Below, in pieces: positions 55,425 through 64,000 of a DNA stretch of 64,000 bases. The DNA is taken from NCBI RefSeq assembly GCF_007475525.1, contig NZ_CP037899.1, positions 372,001-436,000 on the forward strand. Reading direction: 5' to 3'. Source of the DNA: Methylacidiphilum kamchatkense Kam1. GTDB lineage: Bacteria; Verrucomicrobiota; Verrucomicrobiia; Methylacidiphilales; Methylacidiphilaceae. Below the pieces are notes generated by a model that saw only the letters and a list, made by a program, of their open reading frames with translations, was not told where the DNA came from and ran no database searches. Positions within the stretch are counted from its first letter, which is position 1. The number at the start of each line of letters is the position of its first letter. The translations under genes and the position numbers were made by a program.

Positions 55425-57962
55425 ATGCATTCTAAAGGATTGCTATCTTCTTTTTCACTTTTCCCAAAGATTTTCAAAGAAAATCTGCCCAATGGGCTGA
55501 CAGTTCTTGTGGATTCGAATTATCAAGCGGAGGTGGTTTCCTTACAGTTTTGGTGTGCTACAGGCAGTATTCATGAAGGAAAATATATTGGTTCAGGGAT
55601 ATCTCATTTCCTGGAGCACCTTCTTTTCAAAGGAACAGCCCAAAGGGATGGGAAAAGAATTGTTTGGGATATGCAGGCGCTCGGTGGGCATCTTAACGCC
55701 TATACCTCCTACGACAGAACGGTTTATCATGTGGATCTTCCATCTTCTTGTTGGAAAGAGGCTTTGGAGATCCTTTCCGATCTCGTTTTTCATGCAGCCA
55801 TTCCTCCTGATAGTTTTGAGGAAGAAAAAGAGGTGATACGCCGTGAGATTGCTATGGTTGAAGATGACCCTGATAGCTGCCTTTTCCAACTGGCTTTTGA
55901 AACAGCTTTTAGTTACCATCCTCTGAAGTATCCGATTATTGGTTTGCCGGGATTATTTGATCTGGTCGATAGGCAAGCTGTGCTCGATTACTATCAGAGC
56001 AGGTACGTTCCTCAGAATGTGTTCCTTGTGGTCTCTGGTGCGGTGAATCCAGAAGAGGTTTATAGTAAAGCAACAGAAATTCTTTCGAAAGAACCGATGA
56101 AATTTTGCCCGTTCATCGAGGTAGCAGATGAACCCCCTCAGCTTTCTAAGAGGTTTGCATCCAAAGAGATCGCAACAGAAATAGGCAGAATCTGTTTGCT
56201 GTTTCATGTCCCTGGATTGCATCATGATGATGCCCCAGCCTTACAGCTCTTTTCAACCTTCTTAGCGCAAACTCGCAGTTCGCTTTTACATCAAAAACTG
56301 GTGGAAAAGGAAGGAATTGCACAAGAAATTGATGCCTTTTTTCTTACAGGATCTACTATGGGAGTCTTTGGGATTGAGGCAAAATGCATCCCTGAAAATG
56401 TTGAAAAACTCAGTGAAAGGATTTTAGAAGAACTTCGTTCTTTTCCTAAAAGAGGCATTTCAGAAGAGGAATTTACTTTGTCTTTAAGGCAGCAATTTTC
56501 TCATTCGATTCGGGAGCTGCGTTCTGCAAATGCCAGAGCTGAAACCGTGGGAAGCGGATGGTTACTGTTCAGAGATCCTTTCTTTAAAGAGAATTTTTTA
56601 CGAAGGCTTCAAGCCCTTGAAAAAGAGAAAATTCTAGAGTTAATTCCTCGCTATTTTCGTGAGGAAAACCTGAGCCATGTCCAACTCATACCTAAAAAGG
56701 AAAAACCGCATGTTTTTTCCCCTATTTCTAACAAACCAACTGTAAACCATTTTGAGCTCTCAAATGGTATCCAGCTTATTTATCGTTCCAATGAACTGCC
56801 CCTCCAATATTTTCGCGCCACTTTTGATGGGGGACCCTTGTGGGAACCTCCGGAAAAATCAGGCATTTCAAAGCTTGCGGCAGCTATCCTTCTTAAAGGA
56901 ACACGCAAAAGATCAGCTGAAGACCTAGCCAAAGGGATCGAGTTTCTTGGAGGAACTTATGGAGCTGATTCGGGAAACAACACTGCTGGAGTGTATCTTG
57001 AAAGCATGAGTGAGGCATGGGAAAGTTCTTTCGATCTTTTTTCTGAAATAATACATGAGCCGGCATGTCTTGAAGCAGAATTAGAAATTGAAAAGAGAAA
57101 ACAGATTCATCAAATTCGCCTTCAGATGGATGATCCTGTTCATATTCTTCAATCTCTTCTCCGAAAGACACTTTGGCAAGGCCATCCTTATGAACGTGAC
57201 CCGTTAGGAACGGAAGCTTCGATTAGGGAGATAACAGTAGACGACCTCCGAAATTTTATTCTGTCTGTTTTTCAAACAGGAAGAATGGTTTTGGGTATTG
57301 GAGGGCCTGTTGCCCCTGAACAATGGCTAAATCGAATCGAATCTTCCTTTGTTTCTTTCCCTGCTAAAAGCCTCCCCTCGAGCTTGGAATTTCCTGTCTT
57401 TCCATTAGAAAAGCCCCTAAGGGTTGAACAAAGAATTCCTGGAAAAGAACAGGCGGTTGTAGGGATTTCTTTTAGAACCAAGCCTATAGCGGATCCTGAC
57501 CAAATTCCTCTGGAAGTTATATCGGAAATCCTCTCAGATTTGGGATCAAGGCTCTTTATAAAGGTAAGGGAAGAAAAAGGACTTGCGTATTTTGTATTTC
57601 CAACGCGTTTTCTTGGATGGAAGGGAGGGGCCTTTTCTATCATCGCCGGCACCGATCCTAAGTTTAAGGAGGAAGTTGAAAAAATTATTTTTAATGTGCT
57701 TGAAGACATTTGTCAGCATGGGTTTTTAGAGGAAGAACTTCAGAGAGCCAAGGCAAAACTTTTAAGTGAAGAAAAAATCGCTTCTCAATATCCTTCCTCT
57801 TATATTGCCCGTTCTACCATTGATGCTCTTCTTGGACTTGGTTGGGACTACGAAGAGAAGAAGATCAAAAAAATTGAACAAATCTCTCTAGAAGAGATAA
57901 ATGAGACTGCTCGGAGGATATTTTCTCTAACCGGTTATGTAATCGGTATTGTGTATCCTTAA
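55425..57962 (+). CDS. M16-family zinc metallopeptidase (two-domain)
   Basis: An 845-residue protein with two M16 halves. The first has the inverted zinc motif HFLEH (H61, E64, H65) followed by the distal glutamate in EVIRREIAMVEDDPD. The second half (from about 445, FELSNGIQLIYRSN) has lost the HxxEH, as is normal for the structural half. Relatives are pitrilysin and processing-peptidase-like enzymes such as PqqL/YmxG. No signal peptide is evident. It probably degrades peptides. It is followed by the DUF1844 and molybdopterin genes. Confidence 0.92.
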   Translation: MHSKGLLSSFSLFPKIFKENLPNGLTVLVDSNYQAEVVSLQFWCATGSIHEGKYIGSGISHFLEHLLFKGTAQRDGKRIVWDMQALGGHLNAYTSYDRTVYHVDLPSSCWKEALEILSDLVFHAAIPPDSFEEEKEVIRREIAMVEDDPDSCLFQLAFETAFSYHPLKYPIIGLPGLFDLVDRQAVLDYYQSRYVPQNVFLVVSGAVNPEEVYSKATEILSKEPMKFCPFIEVADEPPQLSKRFASKEIATEIGRICLLFHVPGLHHDDAPALQLFSTFLAQTRSSLLHQKLVEKEGIAQEIDAFFLTGSTMGVFGIEAKCIPENVEKLSERILEELRSFPKRGISEEEFTLSLRQQFSHSIRELRSANARAETVGSGWLLFRDPFFKENFLRRLQALEKEKILELIPRYFREENLSHVQLIPKKEKPHVFSPISNKPTVNHFELSNGIQLIYRSNELPLQYFRATFDGGPLWEPPEKSGISKLAAAILLKGTRKRSAEDLAKGIEFLGGTYGADSGNNTAGVYLESMSEAWESSFDLFSEIIHEPACLEAELEIEKRKQIHQIRLQMDDPVHILQSLLRKTLWQGHPYERDPLGTEASIREITVDDLRNFILSVFQTGRMVLGIGGPVAPEQWLNRIESSFVSFPAKSLPSSLEFPVFPLEKPLRVEQRIPGKEQAVVGISFRTKPIADPDQIPLEVISEILSDLGSRLFIKVREEKGLAYFVFPTRFLGWKGGAFSIIAGTDPKFKEEVEKIIFNVLEDICQHGFLEEELQRAKAKLLSEEKIASQYPSSYIARSTIDALLGLGWDYEEKKIKKIEQISLEEINETARRIFSLTGYVIGIVYP

Positions 57963-57999
57963 TTTTTGCTTATTTGTTAGCTGAACATGGAGGATGACA

Positions 58000-58380
58000 A
58001 TGGCTAATAGCGGATATTCTGGATATACTCCTGAAGAGATAACGCGGCATTTTTTAGCTCTTGTTATGATGAAATATCATGAAGCTCTTTTTTTGCTTGG
58101 GCTTATAAAAGCTCCCGGCCATGAGCTCCAATCACCAAAATTAGAAGAAGCGGCTGAAGTGATCGATCAACTCGAAGCCTTAAAAATAAAGACTCAAGGG
58201 AACCTCTCTTTGGAAGAGCGCCAGACTTTAGATGGACTACTGACTGAACTAAGACTCTCTTATCTAAAAATAGCTAAAGACTGGGAAAAGAAAAAAGAAG
58301 AGCCTGAAACTGAAAAGAAAATAGAAAAACCACTTGAAACAGATCCAGAAAAGAGGAGGTTTTTTAAAAGCTACGGATAA
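58000..58380 (+). CDS. DUF1844 family protein
   Basis: A protein of about 126 residues. The ATG at 58000 is six bases after GGAGG; the earlier ATG at 57994 lies on top of that site. DUF1844 hallmarks are HFLALVMMKYHEALFLLGL, LEEAAEVIDQLEALKIKTQG and LEERQTLDGLLTELRLSY. A charged tail rich in Glu and Lys follows. It is a small helical protein of unknown function, widespread in Verrucomicrobia, Planctomycetes and Deltaproteobacteria. It is encoded just before moaA. Confidence 0.85.
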   Translation: MANSGYSGYTPEEITRHFLALVMMKYHEALFLLGLIKAPGHELQSPKLEEAAEVIDQLEALKIKTQGNLSLEERQTLDGLLTELRLSYLKIAKDWEKKKEEPETEKKIEKPLETDPEKRRFFKSYG

Positions 58381-58395
58381 GGAAATTTCTTAATT

Positions 58396-59406
58396 ATGCT
58401 TAGGGAAAATGTGGAGTCAAATTTTTTTCAAGATCTTCAGGGATCGGCAAAGGTTCATTACTTGCGAATTTCTGTTACTGATCGGTGTAACGAGCGGTGT
58501 GTTTACTGTTTCCCACAAGATCTAGGGTTTTTATCCAAAAAAGAAAATATTCTTTCCTTTGAGGAAATTTATTGGACGATTTTTTATGGCGCTTTAAGGC
58601 ATGGGTTTAAAGATTTCAGAATTACTGGAGGAGAGCCACTGGTTAGAAAAGGAACGGTATCTTTTATTGAGCAATTGACCAAAATCTCTAAAGTTCGTTC
58701 TGTTCGGCTTTCTACGAATGGAACCTTGCTTGGTCTCTATGCCCGAAAGCTGAAAGAAGCAAATATAGCAGGTGTGAACGTTAGTTTGGACTGTCTTAAT
58801 CCTTCTCTGTACAAAAAGATCACTGGTGGAGATATTACCCCTGTATTGGAAGGCATCGATGAATGCCAAAAGGTGGGTATTGAATCAGTCAAGATCAATA
58901 CGGTCCTTCTTCGAGGTATCAACGAAGGAGAGATTTTGCCTTTGATCGAATGGGCTTCGGAAAAAAAACTAGTTATTCGGTTTATTGAATTAATGCCTAT
59001 AAGTTATACGGGTAAGATTTCTAAAGAAAATTTTCTCTCCGTAGCGGAATTAAAAAAACGTTTAGAGAAACTAGACGACTTAGAGCCATTAGAATATAAA
59101 CTAGGACAAGGGCCGGCAAAATACTTCCGGATGAAAAACCGTAATGCCATTGTAGGTTTTATTGGAGCGATCTCTGATTTTCATTTTTGTGATAACTGTA
59201 ATAAGATGCGTCTGACAAGCGATGGCTTTATAAGGCCTTGTCTGGGAAATCACCTTGAGATAGACATAAAGCCTTTTTTAAGGCCCTCTATTGATCCTTT
59301 CAAAATATATAAAGCTTTCGAATTGGCTTTGCAGAGGAAGCCTCCCGAACATTCCTTTAGAGATAACTATAATCCTGGAAGAGTTATGACGTCGATTGGA
59401 GGTTGA
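58396..59406 (+). CDS. moaA: GTP 3',8-cyclase (molybdenum cofactor step 1)
   Basis: A 336-residue radical SAM enzyme. The N-terminal cluster is in TDRCNERCVYCFPQ; the common family form ends CMP, so CFP is a small variant. FRITGGEPLVRKG and RLSTNGTLL follow. The C-terminal second cluster is FCDNCNKMRLTSDGFIRPCLG. It ends with the GG tail used in catalysis (TSIGG). It starts the Moco steps with moaD and moaE directly downstream. moaC is not in the window. Confidence 0.95.
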   Translation: MLRENVESNFFQDLQGSAKVHYLRISVTDRCNERCVYCFPQDLGFLSKKENILSFEEIYWTIFYGALRHGFKDFRITGGEPLVRKGTVSFIEQLTKISKVRSVRLSTNGTLLGLYARKLKEANIAGVNVSLDCLNPSLYKKITGGDITPVLEGIDECQKVGIESVKINTVLLRGINEGEILPLIEWASEKKLVIRFIELMPISYTGKISKENFLSVAELKKRLEKLDDLEPLEYKLGQGPAKYFRMKNRNAIVGFIGAISDFHFCDNCNKMRLTSDGFIRPCLGNHLEIDIKPFLRPSIDPFKIYKAFELALQRKPPEHSFRDNYNPGRVMTSIGG

Positions 59407-59417
59407 AAGTTCGGTCT

Positions 59418-59696
59418 ATGGAAAAAGAGACTAGAGTAGCCAAAGAACCTATTGGAACGGAAGCCATAAGAATATTGGCTTTTGCTCAGGCTAAAGAGCT
59501 GCTTGGATTTACAGAAAAAATGCTTTTTGTGGATAGGTCGAAAACCCCCAGGGAAATTATCATAGGGATAGAACCGACTTTTTTTGAAAAAATCCATGGG
59601 GCTCGCGTAGCCATTGATCAACGTTATGCATCATGGGATCAGCCGATAGAAGAGGCAGAAGAAATGGCTATTATTCCTCCTGTAAGCGGTGGGTAA
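59418..59696 (+). CDS. moaD: molybdopterin synthase small subunit (MoaD)
   Basis: A 92-residue ubiquitin-fold protein ending in the required Gly-Gly (IIPPVSGG), which is thiocarboxylated to carry sulfur. The core IRILAFAQAKELLGFTEK and VAIDQRYASWDQPIEEAEEM fit MoaD. It starts 11 bases after moaA and ends 4 bases before the moaE start. Confidence 0.92.
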   Translation: MEKETRVAKEPIGTEAIRILAFAQAKELLGFTEKMLFVDRSKTPREIIIGIEPTFFEKIHGARVAIDQRYASWDQPIEEAEEMAIIPPVSGG

Positions 59697-59700
59697 CCAT

Positions 59701-60108
59701 ATGAAAATTGAGATTGAAATGACCGATGAACCACTTAATATAGCTCCACTGCGCTTGCCTTTGAGTGGAGAAAGCGGAGCTGTTGTAGAGTTTTGGGGAT
59801 TGGTCAGAAGTATGGAAGGAGGCCAAAAGATAGCTGCTCTTCATTATGAAGCTTACATAACAATGGCAAAACGCCTTCTTTATGAAATCGCTCAAGAACT
59901 TTTGAAAAAATACCCCTGCCAACGACTTGAAGTTTGTCATAGGATCGGACCTGTTGCTGTTGGAGAGCCTTCAGTTTTTTTAAGGATCTATAGCATGCAT
60001 CGCTCGGAGGCCTTTCAACTAGCGCAAGAATTCATGAACAGATTAAAATCGGATGTACCCATTTGGAAACGCCCCCTGTTAGCTGAAAAAGAAAAGCCTT
60101 CTAAATAG
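59701..60108 (+). CDS. moaE: molybdopterin synthase catalytic subunit (MoaE)
   Basis: A 135-residue protein with VVEFWGLVRSMEGGQKI, ALHYEAYITMAKRLL, CHRIGPVAVGEPSVFLRIYS and the C-terminal catalytic DVPIWKRPLLAEKE. With MoaD it turns cyclic pyranopterin monophosphate into molybdopterin. The ATG at 59701 follows GGTGGG at good spacing; an earlier in-frame codon overlaps moaD. Confidence 0.95.
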   Translation: MKIEIEMTDEPLNIAPLRLPLSGESGAVVEFWGLVRSMEGGQKIAALHYEAYITMAKRLLYEIAQELLKKYPCQRLEVCHRIGPVAVGEPSVFLRIYSMHRSEAFQLAQEFMNRLKSDVPIWKRPLLAEKEKPSK

Positions 60109-60242
60109 GATAAGGCTTGGCTGCTCTGTGTTTTTCTTACTTTTCCACGAATATAGAATGGAGCCTTGTAGCCTTCTTTAGCTCTTTCATCTTGCCAAAT
60201 TCGAAGAGGAGAGCGCTGTCTTCTGCTTTTGTTATAAAGCAT

Positions 60243-62159
60243 TTAAATTTCTGCAGCAGGGTCCTCCAACAGGCCCAGTTCCCTTTCTTTATCTGGAGAT
60301 ATACGAACGAGAGGCACGATAAAATCCAGCAATTTCTCAAGACAGGTTTCAATCGATTCCTGTGCGGTCAAAAGATGCAGATCACAGTTGCTAGGAGGTT
60401 CATAAGGAGAATCAAGCCCCGTCATCTTGGGAATTTCTCCTTTGCTTGCTTTGAGATAAAGAAATTTAGGATCCCGTGATTTACAAATTTCAATTGGTGC
60501 ATCGACATAGATCTCTTTGAAAAGGATGCCATCTTTTTCACAGATCGATCGGGCGTTTTTCCTGTCTTCCTCAAAAGGAGAAATTAGTGCGACAATGACA
60601 ACAAGGCCAGATTTAGCAAGGGTTTTTGCTGTCTCAGCAGCTCGACGAATATTTTCTTTGCGATCTTGTGCATCGAAACCTAAATCCTTGCTAAGACCCC
60701 CTCGAAGCTCGTCTCCATCGATAACATAAGCAAGAATACCTCTGTGGAACAGTATCTGTTCAAGCCGGTTGGAAAGGGTCGTTTTGCCTGAACCCGAAAG
60801 ACCGGTCATCCAAAAAACCCCGCTACGATGTCCCAAAAATTTAGCCCTTTGTGCGGCACTAATTCGTGATCTTCCTTTGATTTCATGCACAGGTTTGCTT
60901 GGCAAAGCCTTGAGGATGATGCCACCACCAGCAATTCTATTTTGGTCAGCGAATACAAACCGACCAGTCGTCTGGACATTTTCAAACAAATCACAGGCGA
61001 TGGGGGCTGAGGTGCGAAAAATCACCTCGGCGGTCTCATTTTTCTTAACTTCCATGGGTACGGGTTGTAGGTCCTCTAAGGTCATAGCATCAATAACCCG
61101 CTGGATTTGCAATACTCTGGCTATACCTTGTTGAGTGGCAAGTCGGAAAGTATACGGTGCACCAAGGACAAGAGGCTGATCTCCTAGCCAGAATATTCTT
61201 GCAAAAAAATCAGTAGCGACTATGGGAGGGGTGTTTTCATGAGCGATGATTTCACCTCTTTCTACGAAAATTTCTTCCTCCAGTTGAATAGCTGTGGATT
61301 TGCCAGCTAAGACTACCTGAGGGGAACTCTCGGGAGGCCAATGGTGTATTGCCTTGACTTTGCTCTTTTTCCCAGAAGGATAAAATGTAATTAACTCTCC
61401 GCACTGCAACTTTCCTGATTCGATTCTGCCAGCTAAAAGCCTGCGTTCATCAAATCTGAAAACATCCTGGATAGGAAAGCGAAGAGGCGAATTCTCTGGA
61501 GAAGCCGAAATATCTAATCCTAGTAAGGTTTCGAGTAGGGGTTTGCCTTCATACCAAGATAAGTGCATCGAACGTTCGATTATGTTTTCTCCAGATTTTG
61601 CCGAAAGTGGAATGACAAAGTTGCAAGGTAATTCTAACTTCTCAAGAAGTTGAGTACATTCGTTGTGGAGAATTTTGTATGCTTGAGGGCTGTAATGAAC
61701 AAGATCGAATTTATTGAGTGCCACCACTATCTGTTTTATTCCGAGAAGCGCAAGGAGCATGGCGTGCCTTTTTGTCTGTTCTCCAATGCCAACAGAAGAA
61801 TCGATGACGAGAACGGCAGCATCAGCTTTTGTTGCTCCACTAATCATATTTTTTAGAAATTCCAAATGCCCAGGAGCATCAATAATTCTAAATCTTCGCT
61901 GCCCATAAAAGAAGTTTACTTCGGTGACATCGATGGTAATGTTTTGGGTTCTTTCTTCTAATAGAGAATCCAAAAGAAAGGCATATTCGAACTCGATTCT
62001 GTTCTTTTGGCAATATGCAATGGCTGCTTCTTTTTTTTCTTTAGGAACGCTATCAGTATCCCACAGAATTCTACCGATCAATGTCGATTTGCCATGATCG
62101 ACATGACCAGCAAAAACAATGTTAAAGGTTTTAGTCCCTAAAGGTAAATGGTTATTCAT
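60243..62159 (-). CDS. cysNC: bifunctional sulfate adenylyltransferase subunit 1 / APS kinase
   Basis: A 638-residue fusion. The N-terminal CysN GTPase has GHVDHGKST (about 18-26), DAPGHLEFLKNM and NKFDL, and a beta-barrel part (about 230-430) follows. The C-terminal APS kinase domain begins near 447 with the P-loop GLSGSGKT (453-460) and includes RRAAETAKTLAKSGLVVI and PYEPP. Together with CysD it activates sulfate to APS and then PAPS. It lies 45 bases downstream of cysD on the same strand. The fusion ensures local APS phosphorylation. Confidence 0.96.
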   Translation of the reverse strand: MNNHLPLGTKTFNIVFAGHVDHGKSTLIGRILWDTDSVPKEKKEAAIAYCQKNRIEFEYAFLLDSLLEERTQNITIDVTEVNFFYGQRRFRIIDAPGHLEFLKNMISGATKADAAVLVIDSSVGIGEQTKRHAMLLALLGIKQIVVALNKFDLVHYSPQAYKILHNECTQLLEKLELPCNFVIPLSAKSGENIIERSMHLSWYEGKPLLETLLGLDISASPENSPLRFPIQDVFRFDERRLLAGRIESGKLQCGELITFYPSGKKSKVKAIHHWPPESSPQVVLAGKSTAIQLEEEIFVERGEIIAHENTPPIVATDFFARIFWLGDQPLVLGAPYTFRLATQQGIARVLQIQRVIDAMTLEDLQPVPMEVKKNETAEVIFRTSAPIACDLFENVQTTGRFVFADQNRIAGGGIILKALPSKPVHEIKGRSRISAAQRAKFLGHRSGVFWMTGLSGSGKTTLSNRLEQILFHRGILAYVIDGDELRGGLSKDLGFDAQDRKENIRRAAETAKTLAKSGLVVIVALISPFEEDRKNARSICEKDGILFKEIYVDAPIEICKSRDPKFLYLKASKGEIPKMTGLDSPYEPPSNCDLHLLTAQESIETCLEKLLDFIVPLVRISPDKERELGLLEDPAAEI

Positions 62160-62204
62160 TGTTTTGTCTCGTAGCTCAGTTGAGAATCGAATCGCTTTTA
62201 AGAA

Positions 62205-63008
62205 TTAAAGAAATCCTTTGGCTCGGAGTTTTTGCATCGCATTGGGCTCAGCATGATCTTGGGCCCTGCCTGCTCTTTCCGAAGTCTTTGTATGATAAAG
62301 TTCTTCTATGATTTCATCAATGGTTGAGGCATTGCTTGGTACTGGATGCGTGATGGGCCAACAACCTAAGGAACGATACCGTTTCCCATTTTTTGAAAAA
62401 TAGAGGGAGGGAATAGGGATGTTTTCCCGTTTAATATAAAGCCAGATATCGAGTTCTGTCCAATCAAGGAGGGGCTGTATTCTGACGTGGCCATTATTAG
62501 GAAGAGTAGCCAAAAACAGATTCCAAAATTCGGGCGGTTGGTTTTTGTATTCCCATTCCATAGATTGGTTTCTAGGGGAAAAGTATCTTTCTTTAGCCCG
62601 AACGCCGTCTTCGTCTCTTCGTATGCCCGTAATTAAACCATCCCACTTGTATTCTTCCAAAGCCTGCTTGAGAGCCACCGTTTTCAGCTCGTGGGTGACT
62701 GTAACAGGATCATGCGTCTTATAGCTAATGCCTCGCTCAATGGCTTCTTGGTTAATTTTAACAATCAATTCAAAGCCATAATATTCTTTTGCCCAAGAAC
62801 GAAATTCGAGCATTTGAGGAAATTCGTAAGTCGTATCAATATGAATAACCGGGAAAGGAATATGCCCGCAAAAGGCTTTCTTGGCTAGCCAAAGGAGCAC
62901 GTTTGAATCCTTCCCCATTGACCAGAGCATAGCTAGATTTTTAAAAGCATATCGAGCTTCTCGAAAAATAAAAATACTTTGAGATTCTAAGTTGTCTAAA
63001 TTCTGCAT
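62205..63008 (-). CDS. cysD: sulfate adenylyltransferase subunit 2
   Basis: A 267-residue ATP-sulfurylase small subunit of the PP-loop family. The loop is LWSMGKDSNVLLWLA (about 28-42). HIDTTYEFPQML, GIRRDEDGVRAKERYFSPR and LDWTELDIWLYIKRENIPIP match the family, and the end RAGRAQDHAEPNAMQKLRAK is typical. It is divergent from cysH across about 70 bases that must carry both promoters. Confidence 0.96.
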   Translation of the reverse strand: MQNLDNLESQSIFIFREARYAFKNLAMLWSMGKDSNVLLWLAKKAFCGHIPFPVIHIDTTYEFPQMLEFRSWAKEYYGFELIVKINQEAIERGISYKTHDPVTVTHELKTVALKQALEEYKWDGLITGIRRDEDGVRAKERYFSPRNQSMEWEYKNQPPEFWNLFLATLPNNGHVRIQPLLDWTELDIWLYIKRENIPIPSLYFSKNGKRYRSLGCWPITHPVPSNASTIDEIIEELYHTKTSERAGRAQDHAEPNAMQKLRAKGFL

Positions 63009-63077
63009 ATTCTATAGAGTGAATATAGTTTTATTTGAATCTTTTGTTTTTACAACTATTTTTTTTCAACAACCGAA

Positions 63078-63806
63078 ATGAAAGCAATGAAAAAAGAATT
63101 GTTCGATTCCTTACAGGACTATAACCGGCTTTTGGAAAAAAAAGATGCCTTGGAGCGGATTAGTTGGGCGCTCGATTTTTTCAAAAGAAAAGTGATCTTA
63201 AGCTCGAGTTTTGGAGCTCAATCGGTTGTGACACTCAAGCTGGTTCTTTCTGTCTGGCCAGAAATTCCTGTTGTAGTGATCGATACGGGCTATCTTTTCC
63301 CAGAAACTTACCGCTACATTGATAGGCTAGTGGAAGAATTGAAAATCAATCTAAAAGTATATAGGCCCGCTCTTTCTCCTGCTTGGTTTGAAGCACGCTA
63401 CGGAAAACTCTGGGAGCAAGGCAAAGAGGGCATAGAAAAGTATAATCAGATAATGAAAGTTGAGCCTATGATCCGTTCTTTGGAAGAACTTGATGCCGAT
63501 TGTTGGATTTCTGGTTTGCGCAGGGAACAATCTTCGACCAGAAAAAACATCCCTATTTTAACCTGGCATTGGGATCGGGCAAAGCTGCATCCCATTGCCG
63601 ATTGGACAACGGAGAAAGTCAACGAGTTTATCTATAAGAATAAACTGCCGATGCATCCGCTGGCTTTCGAGGGGTATGTTTCCATAGGGGATATTCATAC
63701 GACAAGCAAACTTGAAGAAGGGATGATTCCAGAGCAAACCCGATTTTTTGGCATCAAAAGAGAATGCGGCCTCCATGAGGCAAAGGAAACTTTCCAAGGG
63801 CGCTAG
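63078..63806 (+). CDS. cysH: phosphoadenylylsulfate (PAPS) reductase
   Basis: A 242-residue enzyme with the PP-loop-like SSSFGAQSVV, VIDTGYLFPETYRYID, SGLRREQSSTR and the catalytic cysteine in KRECGLHE at the end. The paired Cys-Cys and CxxC ligands of the iron-sulfur (APS) type are absent. It should therefore use PAPS, which fits the CysC domain encoded next door. It reduces PAPS to sulfite with thioredoxin. The start ATG is at the first Met; the next in-frame ATG is three codons on. Confidence 0.95.
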   Translation: MKAMKKELFDSLQDYNRLLEKKDALERISWALDFFKRKVILSSSFGAQSVVTLKLVLSVWPEIPVVVIDTGYLFPETYRYIDRLVEELKINLKVYRPALSPAWFEARYGKLWEQGKEGIEKYNQIMKVEPMIRSLEELDADCWISGLRREQSSTRKNIPILTWHWDRAKLHPIADWTTEKVNEFIYKNKLPMHPLAFEGYVSIGDIHTTSKLEEGMIPEQTRFFGIKRECGLHEAKETFQGR

Positions 63807-63822
63807 ATAATTGGTGAGGAGG

Positions 63823-63999
63823 TTAACAGCTTTTTTTAATGGTGCCAGATGCAGGTAAGGCCGTTGGAGTATCGACAAATCCTATTAGTTCTTCTTTTGA
63901 AGGAGTTCTTTTGTTGTTGATTGCAAAATCCCTAATCTGATCCAATATTCTCCGGGCCTGTTCTTCTGATAAAAGAATTCCCAGTTTTTCGTAGGTCCA
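63823..63999 (-). CDS. C-terminal fragment, possibly a homocitrate/isopropylmalate synthase-type enzyme
   Basis: A minus-strand frame enters from the right edge and stops at 63823, giving 58 visible residues. It reads WTYEKLGILLSEEQARRILD and continues with a segment ending KRTPSKEELIGF. The helical pattern recalls the end of LeuA/NifV-like synthases, but the match is from memory and weak. It converges on cysH. The sequence right of the window decides its identity. Confidence 0.35.
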   Translation of the reverse strand, partial: WTYEKLGILLSEEQARRILDQIRDFAINNKRTPSKEELIGFVDTPTALPASGTIKKSC

Positions 64000-64000
64000 A

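Noticed and set aside
62166-62196. tRNA-like sequence (gtagctcagttgagaatcgaatc) between cysD and cysNC
   Set aside because: It resembles a D-arm followed by a T-arm-like piece, but the arms, anticodon stem and length of a tRNA are missing.
1-64000. CRISPR array, rRNA or prophage
   Set aside because: No regularly spaced repeats, rRNA signatures or phage structural genes were found on reading the window.

Overview
The window looks like chromosomal DNA of a Gram-negative verrucomicrobium, most likely the acidophilic methanotroph group Methylacidiphilum. This is an inference from the gene set. There is a Minf_1886-type protein, a Verrucomicrobia-style lipoprotein tail motif, futalosine-route menaquinone genes, LPS genes (lpxK, heptosyltransferase) and two GH57 enzymes beside a GalT-like transferase. 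No methane monooxygenase or rRNA is present to settle the genus. Almost everything is core metabolism and envelope biology in short, tightly packed operons. Accessory content is small: an ATPase/TOPRIM pair at the left end and one decayed IS200/IS605-type tnpB.

Layout. 1-2.9 kb: the tail of an unknown gene, then a minus-strand DUF3226/TOPRIM plus AAA-ATPase pair (possible defence module) and a gene-poor stretch with an inverted repeat. 2.9-8.6 kb: minus-strand operon galT, GH57, GH57, lipoprotein (alpha-glucan/sugar-nucleotide metabolism). 8.8-19.7 kb: plus-strand run tgt, yajC, secDF, mqnA, mqnC, carB, doxX, metallophosphoesterase. 19.7-23.7 kb: minus-strand TonB-dependent receptor and hisA-hisH. 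23.8-26.3 kb: dapF-dapA-dapB (diaminopimelate/lysine). 26.3-27.7 kb: exported methyltransferase and a response regulator. 28.1-32.9 kb: ubiX, a ubiA/mqnP-type prenyltransferase, mqnE, ftsH. 33-39.7 kb: minus-strand exported beta-propeller, di-haem peroxidase, S55 peptidase, hemL. 40-46.6 kb: polX, folP-cdaA-(mini-cdaR)-glmM, LolA-like exported protein. 46.7-48.1 kb: pyrE and the tnpB relic. 48.1-53.5 kb: lpxK, heptosyltransferase, murJ and two hypothetical genes. 53.6-60.1 kb: solute-binding-like protein, Minf_1886-type protein, M16 peptidase, DUF1844, moaA-moaD-moaE. 60.2-63.8 kb: sulfate assimilation, cysD-cysNC facing cysH. A partial gene closes the window.

The main caution for readers is that several conserved genes (secDF three times, carB, doxX, ftsH, polX) are interrupted by single-base deficits, nearly all in homopolymer runs. 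Restoring one base in each gives an ordinary full-length protein. The uniform direction and the homopolymer context point to base-call errors in the assembly rather than real pseudogenes. I annotate these loci as whole genes and give the sites.

Functional points worth noting are a response regulator whose phospho-acceptor aspartate is asparagine, a second GH57 enzyme that seems to lack its acid/base aspartate, a 44-residue transmembrane protein in the cdaR position between cdaA and glmM, and the ATPase/TOPRIM pair. Gene identities rest on motif recognition from memory; no database search was run.
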